This document shows, piece after piece, positions 58,224-64,000 of a DNA stretch of 64,000 bases. The notes below the pieces were generated by a model. The model did no database searches. It worked only from the letters and a program-made list of their open reading frames with translations, and was not told the origin of the DNA. The position numbers and the translations under genes were made by a program. The first letter of the stretch is position 1. Each line of letters starts with the position of its first letter. The DNA comes from Crenobacter luteus (lineage in GTDB: Bacteria > Pseudomonadota > Gammaproteobacteria > Burkholderiales > Chromobacteriaceae): NCBI RefSeq assembly GCF_004345725.1, contig NZ_SLXG01000004.1:1-64000 (forward strand), written 5' to 3'.

Positions 58224-59573
58224 ATGATCCGCAAGCTTATCCGACGCGTGCTCGAACTTCCCGGCGGCCGTACCCGCAAGGGCATCAAGCCCAAAATCTA
58301 CCCCGTGACCCAGCATGGCGTGCACCGCGACCGCCTCAGCTTCGCCGCGCTCAAGGTCACCAGCCGGCTGCAGGAGGCGGGCTTCCAGGCCTACGTGGTC
58401 GGCGGCGCCGTGCGCGATCTGATGCTCGGTGTCGAGCCCAAGGACTTCGACGTCGCGACCAACGCCACGCCTGAGGAGGTGCACCACCTGTTCCGCCGCT
58501 CGCGCATCATCGGCCGCCGTTTCAAGATCGTGCACGTGATGGTCGGGCCGGAGACGATCGAGGTCACCACCTTCCGCGGCGGCGAGGTCGGCAACAAGAA
58601 CGAGACCGGCCGCATCATGACCGACAACAGCTACGGCTCGCAGGAGGAGGACGCGCACCGGCGCGACTTCACCGTCAACGCGCTGTTCTACGACCCGAGC
58701 GACGAGTCGGTGATCGACTACCACCACGGTGTGAAGGACCTGCAGGCGAGGAAGCTGGTGATGATCGGCCAGCCGGCGCGCCGCTACCAGGAAGACCCGG
58801 TACGCATGCTGCGCGCGGTGCGCCTGGCCGCCAAGCTCGGCTTCGAGATCGACGAGTCGACGCAAAAGCCGATCCGCTCGCACGCCCACCTCTTGAAGAA
58901 CGAGCCGCCGGCGCGCCTGTTCGACGAGCTGCTCAAGCTGCTGCACTCGGGCCACGGCTATCAGTGCCTGAAGAAGCTGACCGACGAGGGGCTGTCGCAC
59001 GGCAACTTCCCGCTCCTGGCCGCCGTGATGGACGAGCCGGGCAGCGAGGCCTTCGTCAAGCTCGCGCTCGATTCGACCGACGCGCGCATCCGCGCCGACA
59101 AGCCGGTGTCGGTCGGCTTCCTGTTGGCGACGCTGTTGTGGCATCAGGTCTACAACCGCTGGCAGCAGCGCATCGCGCAGGGCGAGAAGCCGGTCGGGGC
59201 GCTGATGGCGGCGATGAGCGACGTCGAGGCCTTGCAGGACAACGACTTCGCGATCCCGCGCCGTTTCTCGACCACGATGCGCGAGATCTGGATGTTGCAG
59301 CCGCGCTTCGAGAACCGCAGCGGCCAGCGTCCGTTCCGCTTCCTCGAGCAGCCGCGTTTCCGCGCCGCCTACGACTTCCTTGCGCTGCGCGCCGAGGTCG
59401 GCGAGGTCGAGCGCGAACTGGTCGACTGGTGGACGCGCTTCCAGAGCGTGAGCGACGAGGCGCGTCTGGACATGACCGCCAGCGTCCGCGACGACGCGCC
59501 CAAGGGCGGCGCGCAGCGCAAGCGTCGCCGCCGGCGCAAGAAGACCGGTGACGGCGCGGGGGAGGCCGCATGA
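58224..59573 (+). CDS. pcnB: poly(A) polymerase I
   Basis: 449 residues, class II nucleotidyltransferase. Active site GGAVRDLMLGVEPKDFDVAT contains the GG and DxD; RRDFTVNALFYD and RYQEDPVRMLRAVRLAAKLG follow. The very basic tail RKRRRRRKK distinguishes it from CCA-adding enzyme and fits RNA binding. PcnB adds 3' A-tails that speed decay of sRNAs and mRNA ends. A TATAAT lies 52 nt before the ATG. It overlaps folK by 4 nt. Confidence 0.95.
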   Translation: MIRKLIRRVLELPGGRTRKGIKPKIYPVTQHGVHRDRLSFAALKVTSRLQEAGFQAYVVGGAVRDLMLGVEPKDFDVATNATPEEVHHLFRRSRIIGRRFKIVHVMVGPETIEVTTFRGGEVGNKNETGRIMTDNSYGSQEEDAHRRDFTVNALFYDPSDESVIDYHHGVKDLQARKLVMIGQPARRYQEDPVRMLRAVRLAAKLGFEIDESTQKPIRSHAHLLKNEPPARLFDELLKLLHSGHGYQCLKKLTDEGLSHGNFPLLAAVMDEPGSEAFVKLALDSTDARIRADKPVSVGFLLATLLWHQVYNRWQQRIAQGEKPVGALMAAMSDVEALQDNDFAIPRRFSTTMREIWMLQPRFENRSGQRPFRFLEQPRFRAAYDFLALRAEVGEVERELVDWWTRFQSVSDEARLDMTASVRDDAPKGGAQRKRRRRRKKTGDGAGEAA

Positions 59574-60049
59574 GCCGCGTCTTCGTCGCCTTCGGCAGCA
59601 ACCTCGAGAATCCCGCCGGCCAGGTCGGCGCGGCGATCGAGACCTTGGCCGCGCTGCCGGGCCTGACGCTGACCAAGGCCTCGTCGCTGTACCGCACCGT
59701 GCCGGTCGGCTATCTCGACCAGCCCGATTTCGTCAACGCGGTCGCCGAGTTCGACAGCGCCTTGTCGGCCGACGCGCTGCTCGACGCGCTGCAGGCCGTC
59801 GAAGAGCGCTTCGGCCGCGTGCGCACCTTCCGCAACGCGCCGCGCGTGCTCGACCTCGACCTGTTGTGGTACGAGGGCGTGACGCGGGACGACGCGCGCC
59901 TGACGCTGCCGCACCCGCGCATGCACGAGCGCGCCTTCGTGATGGTGCCCTTGGCCGAGATCGCGCCCGAGCTCGAGCTCGGCGCGCACGGCAAGGCCGC
60001 GGCGCTGGCCGGTTTGCTGGCCGGGCAGGGCATCGTAAAACTGGACTGA
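59570..60049 (+). CDS. folK: 2-amino-4-hydroxy-6-hydroxymethyldihydropteridine pyrophosphokinase
   Basis: 159 residues. FVAFGSNLENP, SLYRTVPVGYLDQPDFVNAV and the signature RNAPRVLDLDLLWYEG with LTLPHPRMHERAFVMVPL identify HPPK, which pyrophosphorylates the pterin in folate synthesis. The pcnB-folK-dNK-panB order is a conserved Neisseriales/betaproteobacterial cluster. It begins inside the pcnB stop (ATGA). Confidence 0.97.
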   Translation: MSRVFVAFGSNLENPAGQVGAAIETLAALPGLTLTKASSLYRTVPVGYLDQPDFVNAVAEFDSALSADALLDALQAVEERFGRVRTFRNAPRVLDLDLLWYEGVTRDDARLTLPHPRMHERAFVMVPLAEIAPELELGAHGKAAALAGLLAGQGIVKLD

Positions 60050-60080
60050 AACGCGCCGCAGGCACAACGAGGAGGAGAGC

Positions 60081-60695
60081 GTGGCCGAATACCGTTACGT
60101 GGTCGTCGAAGGGCCGATGGGCGTCGGCAAGCGGCAGTTGGCCGAGCGCCTCGCCGAGCGCTGGGGCATGCGTCTGGTGCCCGATCCGCTCGACGACAAC
60201 CCGTTTCTCGACCGTTTCCTGCAGGGGCAGCCGGCGCTGGCCTTCGCGACCCAGACGCACAGCCTGACCGGGCGCGCCGACGTCGCGCGCCGGATGCTCA
60301 AGGGCGAGCTGCTGGCCGAGCCGGTGGTGTCCGACTTCCTGTTCGAACGCGACGCGCTGTTCGCCGAGCTGGTGCTCGACGAAGCCGAGCACGCGCTGTA
60401 CCGGCGCCTCGCGCAGGCCTTCCTGCCCGAATACCCGGTTCCCGACCTGGTGATCTACCTGCAGCCGGAGCTCGAGCGCAGCCTCGCCAGGCTCGCCGAC
60501 CTCGGTGCGCCGCAGGGGCTGGTCGAGAGTAGTCACGCGGCCTACAGCGCCTTTTTTCACCGCTACGAGCGCGCGCCGCTCTTGATCGTCAACGCCGACC
60601 ACGTCGACCTTGCGAGCGACGAAGACTTCGAGCTATTGTTGCGCTGCATCAGCGACATGCGCGGCCAGCGCAGCTACTTCAACAAAGCCGTCTGA
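60081..60695 (+). CDS. deoxynucleoside kinase family protein (dNK)
   Basis: 204 residues from a GTG at 60081 with GGAGGAG upstream. Deoxyguanosine/deoxyadenosine-kinase-like fold: P-loop EGPMGVGKR near residues 10-18, [16 protein letters not shown] and the C-terminal [20 protein letters not shown]. The residue after the P-loop Lys is Arg, where Ser or Thr is usual; a copy of the dispersed 10-mer starts 5 nt later. In the folK-panB context the family is often annotated deoxyadenosine kinase; whether this one is active is uncertain. Confidence 0.85.
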   Translation: MAEYRYVVVEGPMGVGKRQLAERLAERWGMRLVPDPLDDNPFLDRFLQGQPALAFATQTHSLTGRADVARRMLKGELLAEPVVSDFLFERDALFAELVLDEAEHALYRRLAQAFLPEYPVPDLVIYLQPELERSLARLADLGAPQGLVESSHAAYSAFFHRYERAPLLIVNADHVDLASDEDFELLLRCISDMRGQRSYFNKAV

Positions 60696-60753
60696 AACGG
60701 CGCTTCCCGGCGGCCATGACTCCTTGCCGCCGCGGCATCGAGGAAGGATCCGC

Positions 60754-61548
60754 ATGAAAGTTACCGTCAACACCCTCCACAAGAAGGCGCGGGACGGCGA
60801 AAAGATCGTCATGCTCACCTGCTATGACGCCAGTTTCGCGCAGGTGATGGACGAGGCCGGCGTCGACGTGCTGCTGGTCGGCGACTCGCTCGGCACCGTG
60901 CTGCAGGGCGCCGACTCGACCCTGCCGGTGACGCTGGACGAGATGGTCTACCACACCCGGCTGGTCGCGCGCGGCGCCAAAAACGCGCTGGTGCTGGCCG
61001 ACCTGCCGTTCGGTGCCTACCAGCAAAGCCGCGAGCAGGCCTTCGCCAGCTCGGCCCGCCTGATGCAGGCCGGCGCGCACATGGTCAAGCTCGAGGGCGG
61101 CGCCTATATGGCCGACACGGTGCGCTTCCTGGTCGAGCGCGGCATCCCGGTCTGCGCGCATATCGGCCTGACGCCGCAGTCGGTCAATACCATGGGCGGC
61201 TACCGCGTGCAGGGCAAGACCGACGACGACACCGCGCGCCTTCTGGCCGACGCGAAGGCGCTGTCGGATGCCGGCGCCAGCCTGCTGGTGATGGAGTGCG
61301 TGATCGCCGACGTCGCGCGCCGCGTCACCGAGGCGATCCCCGCGACGCCGACCATCGGCATCGGCGCCGGCCTCGACGTGTCCGGCCAGGTGCTGGTGGT
61401 GTACGACATGCTCGGCATCTACCCGGGCAAGAAGGCCAAGTTCGTCAAGGACTTCATGGCCGAGACCGGCAGCGTCGCCGGCGCGATCCGCGCCTACGCC
61501 GACGCGGTGCGCGGCCGGACCTTCCCCGCTGCCGAGCACATGTTCTGA
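60754..61548 (+). CDS. panB: 3-methyl-2-oxobutanoate hydroxymethyltransferase
   Basis: 264 residues. [53 protein letters not shown] and [15 protein letters not shown] with the PTIGIGAG segment are PanB signatures. It makes ketopantoate, the first committed step of pantothenate synthesis. AAGGA lies before the ATG. Part of folK-dNK-panB-panC-panD on one strand. Confidence 0.98.
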   Translation: MKVTVNTLHKKARDGEKIVMLTCYDASFAQVMDEAGVDVLLVGDSLGTVLQGADSTLPVTLDEMVYHTRLVARGAKNALVLADLPFGAYQQSREQAFASSARLMQAGAHMVKLEGGAYMADTVRFLVERGIPVCAHIGLTPQSVNTMGGYRVQGKTDDDTARLLADAKALSDAGASLLVMECVIADVARRVTEAIPATPTIGIGAGLDVSGQVLVVYDMLGIYPGKKAKFVKDFMAETGSVAGAIRAYADAVRGRTFPAAEHMF

Positions 61549-61627
61549 ACGCACCTTGCGGTGTGACGTCGACTACCGGCTTGGCCTGGCCTGCGGCGCA
61601 GCCAAGCCGTCATCAAGGAAAGCATCC

Positions 61628-62461
61628 ATGCAGATCATCGAGACCATCGCCGGCATGCGCGCGTGGCGCAAAGCGGCCGGCCGCGTCGCCTTCGTGCCGA
61701 CCATGGGCAACCTGCACGAAGGCCACCTGTCGCTGGTGCGCGAAGCGAAGCGACGCGGCGACGCGGTGGTGGTGAGTATTTTCGTCAACCGGCTGCAGTT
61801 CGGCCAGGGCGAGGACTTCGGCGCCTACCCGCGTACCTTCGCCGAGGACTGTGCCAAGCTTGAGGCCGAGGGCGTCGCCGTCGTGTTCCACCCCAACGAG
61901 GCCGAGCTTTACCCGCGCATCAGGCAGGACTTCAACGTCGAACCGCCGCACATCCAGAACGAGCTGTGCGGCGCCTTCCGCCCCGGCCACTTCCGCGGCG
62001 TCGCGACCGTGGTCAGCAAGCTGTTCAACATCGTGCAGCCGGACGTCGCCTGTTTCGGCAAGAAGGACTACCAGCAACTGTTCGTGATCCGCGCGATGGT
62101 CGACGACCTGAACATCCCGGTCGAGATCGTGCCGGTCGACACCGGCCGCGCCGACGACGGCCTGGCGCTATCGTCGCGCAACGGTTACCTCTCCGCCGAG
62201 GAGCGCGCCGAGGCGCCGCGCCTCTACCGCAACCTGTCGACGATCCGCGCGGCGCTCGAAGCCGGCCGCAGCGACTACGCCGACCTGGAGGCCGCCGCGC
62301 GCGCCGACCTGGAAGGCGCCGGCTGGCAGGTCGACTACGTCGAGGTGCGCGACGCGGCGACGCTGGAGGTCGCGCACGCCGGCGCCCATCGCCTCGTCGT
62401 GCTGGCCGCCGCGCGCCTCGGTCGTACGCGACTGATCGACAATGTCGAAGTGACGCGTTAA
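61628..62461 (+). CDS. panC: pantothenate synthetase
   Basis: 277 residues. The ATP-binding [52 protein letters not shown] and [15 protein letters not shown] are the PanC signatures. It joins pantoate and beta-alanine. AAGGA precedes the ATG. It lies 79 nt after panB. Confidence 0.98.
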   Translation: MQIIETIAGMRAWRKAAGRVAFVPTMGNLHEGHLSLVREAKRRGDAVVVSIFVNRLQFGQGEDFGAYPRTFAEDCAKLEAEGVAVVFHPNEAELYPRIRQDFNVEPPHIQNELCGAFRPGHFRGVATVVSKLFNIVQPDVACFGKKDYQQLFVIRAMVDDLNIPVEIVPVDTGRADDGLALSSRNGYLSAEERAEAPRLYRNLSTIRAALEAGRSDYADLEAAARADLEGAGWQVDYVEVRDAATLEVAHAGAHRLVVLAAARLGRTRLIDNVEVTR

Positions 62462-62520
62462 TCTCGCGCCAGAAGAAGGGCCGCCGAGTCGGGCGGACCC
62501 GCAGAACCAAGGAATACGCT

Positions 62521-62901
62521 ATGCAGCGCATCATGCTCAAATCGAAGCTGCACCGGGTGACCACCACCCATGCCGAGCTTCACTACATCGGTTCGTGCGC
62601 GATCGACGAGAACCTGCTCGAGGCCGCCGACATCCGTGAATACGAAGAAGTGCAGATCTGGAACGTCAACAACGGCGAGCGTTTCGCGACCTACGCGATC
62701 CGCGCCGAACGCGGCTCGGGCATCATTTCGGTCAACGGCTCGGCCGCGCGCCGCGCCGCGCCGGGCGACCTGCTGATCATCGCCAGCTTCGCCCAGTACG
62801 AAGACGCCGAGCTCAAGGACCACGCGCCCAAGCTGGTGTTCGTCGACGAGAAGAACCGCATCACCGCGCTGGGCAACGAAACGCCGGTGCAGCCGGCCTG
62901 A
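62521..62901 (+). CDS. panD: aspartate 1-decarboxylase proenzyme
   Basis: 126 residues. The self-cleavage site is Gly24-Ser25 in YIGSCAID, where the serine becomes the pyruvoyl group. Catalytic Lys9 and Tyr58-type residues are in context ([17 protein letters not shown]). It supplies beta-alanine to panC. Typical length, no PanZ/PanM in view. A terminator follows, closing the pantothenate operon. Confidence 0.98.
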   Translation: MQRIMLKSKLHRVTTTHAELHYIGSCAIDENLLEAADIREYEEVQIWNVNNGERFATYAIRAERGSGIISVNGSAARRAAPGDLLIIASFAQYEDAELKDHAPKLVFVDEKNRITALGNETPVQPA

Positions 62902-62950
62902 CCGGCGCACCTTGCGCGCCGTCGGAATGTTCCTGCCGCGCGCGGCACAG

Positions 62951-62988
62951 GCCCGGCCGCCCCGCACAAGGGGCGGCCGGGCTTTTTT
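62951..62988 (+). terminator. terminator of the pan operon
   Basis: A 13-bp perfect stem (62951-62963 with 62970-62982) with loop GCACAA and TTTTTT. Confidence 0.94.
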
Positions 62989-63019
62989 GACCCCGCCGGT
63001 GCAGCGACCGCCCGCCGCA

Positions 63020-63073
63020 TTGTTTTTTCGCGCTTTGTTTCCGCATAATGAATGAAATTGCAGGGTCATTCAT
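63020..63073 (+). promoter_or_regulatory. promoter and inverted-repeat operator of the GFA gene
   Basis: TTGTTT (63020-63025), 18-nt spacer, CATAAT (63044-63049). An inverted repeat ATGAATG (63048-63054) and CATTCAT (63067-63073), 12 nt apart, covers the predicted start of transcription. The regulator is unknown. Confidence 0.5.
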
Positions 63074-63115
63074 GGACGGCCGCCGCCGTGGCGGCGCGCC
63101 GGTGGGGGATGGGCG

Positions 63116-63577
63116 ATGGGCGTGCTGGCTGGAGCTTGTCTGTGCGGGGCGATCCGTTATCGGGTCTACGGCGAGCCCTACCATGTCACGCATTGCCATT
63201 GCGCCAGTTGCCGCAAGGCGAGCGGCGCGGCCTTCGTGACCTGGTTCACCGTCAGGTTGGCCGAGGTCGAATGGCAGGGCGAACCGATGCGCGTCTACCA
63301 TTCGTCGGCGGCGGTCGAGCGCGGCTTCTGTCCGCACTGCGGCGCGACGCTGGCCTACCAGCACGCTTCGTCGCCGGACGAGATCGACCTGACGGTCTGT
63401 TCGCTCGACGACCCGTTGCAGCTGTTGCCCGAGCACCATACCTGGTGGAGCGAGCACCTGCTGTGGGCGACGCCGACGGTGTTGTCGGCGTTGCCGGTGC
63501 ACCTGCGGGCGCGCATGGACGCGCTGCCGTCCCATCACGGCCGCGTGCAGGCACCGGACGACGACGTCGGCCTGTGA
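63116..63577 (+). CDS. GFA-family (glutathione-dependent formaldehyde-activating enzyme-like) protein
   Basis: 153 residues with the zinc-binding cysteines of the GFA/CENP-V fold: ACLCGAIRYRV, THCHCASCRKASGAAFV and GFCPHCGATL. Members are related to Gfa but many lack that activity; the substrate is not known here. SD upstream of 63116 is GGGGGATGGGCG-like, so the start is reasonable but not certain. One copy of the repeated word lies inside (63256), and an inverted pair follows as terminator. Confidence 0.9.
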   Translation: MGVLAGACLCGAIRYRVYGEPYHVTHCHCASCRKASGAAFVTWFTVRLAEVEWQGEPMRVYHSSAAVERGFCPHCGATLAYQHASSPDEIDLTVCSLDDPLQLLPEHHTWWSEHLLWATPTVLSALPVHLRARMDALPSHHGRVQAPDDDVGL

Positions 63578-63607
63578 GCGCGGCGGACCGCAAGTCGCAT
63601 ACCGTCC

Positions 63608-63650
63608 AAACGGCTCGGCCAACCTCAACAAGGTTGGCCGAGCCGTTTTC
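63608..63650. terminator. bidirectional terminator made of inverted GTTGGCCGAG words
   Basis: An 18-bp stem (63608-63625 with 63631-63648), loop CAACA, TTTT on the plus side. It serves the GFA gene and rraA. Confidence 0.93.
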
Positions 63651-63665
63651 ATCGTGGCGACGCGG

Positions 63666-64000
63666 TCACCACAGCGGTCGGTCGGCGAGCAGCACACCGT
63701 CCTCGTCGGCGTACAGCCAGTGGCCGGGCACGAAGTCGACGCCGCCGAAACGGACCGGCACGTCGCGGCGGCCTTCGCCGCGCTTCTGCGATTTTTTCGG
63801 GTGGGTGGCGAGCGCGCATACGCCGAGCGGCAGCCGGGCGAGCGCGACCGAATCGCGTACGCAGCCGTATACCAGCACCCCGGCCCAGCCGTTCTGCACC
63901 GCCAGCTCGCCGAGCATGTCGCCGAGCAGCGCGCAGCGCAGCGAGCCGCCGCCGTCGACCACCAGCACGCGCCCGGCGCCGGGCTCGGACAGCGCCGCGC
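63666..64000 (-). CDS. rraA: RraA-family protein, C-terminal part (5' end outside window)
   Basis: About 111 C-terminal residues. [58 protein letters not shown] and the [17 protein letters not shown] ending are the RraA/HMG-aldolase family. Proteins called RraA inhibit RNase E; many homologues are 4-hydroxy-4-methyl-2-oxoglutarate aldolases, and sequence alone does not decide. The [11 protein letters not shown] stretch is typical of the RraA branch. The N-terminus lies beyond position 64000. Confidence 0.92.
   Translation of the reverse strand, partial: AALSEPGAGRVLVVDGGGSLRCALLGDMLGELAVQNGWAGVLVYGCVRDSVALARLPLGVCALATHPKKSQKRGEGRRDVPVRFGGVDFVPGHWLYADEDGVLLADRPLW

Overview
The window is about 64 kb of very GC-rich DNA (roughly two thirds G+C by eye). 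The protein repertoire looks like a betaproteobacterium of the order Neisseriales, most likely a Chromobacteriaceae-type genus. The evidence for this is the folK-dNK-panBCD run, the YejABEF peptide importer, an lld/dld lactate locus, PutA, paired AcnA/AcnB, and many terminators built from inverted copies of one short word, a habit best known from Neisseria. The genus is an inference. I see no phage, plasmid or CRISPR signal. The only mobile-DNA trace is one 90-bp MITE-like element.

Layout. 1-126: 3' end of a 5S rRNA and its terminator. 0.4-6.1 kb: chemoreceptor, fbp, secreted M60-type metallopeptidase, ABM-domain membrane protein. 6.2-14.8 kb: lactate locus (lldE-lldG-lldF-dld-lctP) divergent from its GntR repressor lldR, with two matching operators over the two promoters. 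14.8-22.7 kb: I78-like lipoprotein, ybjQ, acnA, a LysR regulator and acnB, then a small TPR protein. 22.7-28.3 kb: MITE, a palindromic operator, putA, and a branched-chain amino-acid binding lipoprotein. 28.4-34.9 kb: adenine deaminase and a convergent NCS2 purine permease, small stress and DUF proteins, a UPF0178 gene remnant, a second chemoreceptor, fabI. 35-43.7 kb: yejABEF, trxA, rho, a TRIC-type channel, nudL. 43.7-48.8 kb: ppnP, nadC, a glycine-rich secreted repeat protein behind a sigma54-type promoter, a CREST-family membrane protein, a CbiM-like permease and an orphan ABC-2 permease. 48.8-54.9 kb: leuA, murB, norM, a small unknown ORF preceded by two tandem SAM-II-type riboswitches, and a 3'-5' exonuclease. 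54.9-64 kb: E1alpha/E1beta/E2 of a 2-oxoacid dehydrogenase, pcnB-folK-dNK-panB-panC-panD, a GFA-family protein and a truncated rraA.

Two observations stand out. First, the 10-mer GTTGGCCGAG (or its complement) occurs exactly 34 times by my manual count, on both strands about equally, inside genes and as inverted pairs in terminators. It behaves like a DNA uptake sequence but does not match the Neisseriaceae DUS dialects I know. Second, two SAM-II-like aptamers lie in tandem on the minus strand between 53710 and 53900. The first is followed at once by an intrinsic terminator. The second lies upstream of the Shine-Dalgarno of an unrecognised 101-residue ORF, so the arrangement looks like two-layer SAM control of an unknown gene.

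The genes are mostly central metabolism (lactate, proline, TCA, pantothenate, leucine, NAD, purine salvage), peptide and amino-acid uptake, and chemotaxis, as expected for a free-living respiratory heterotroph that feeds on organic acids and peptides.
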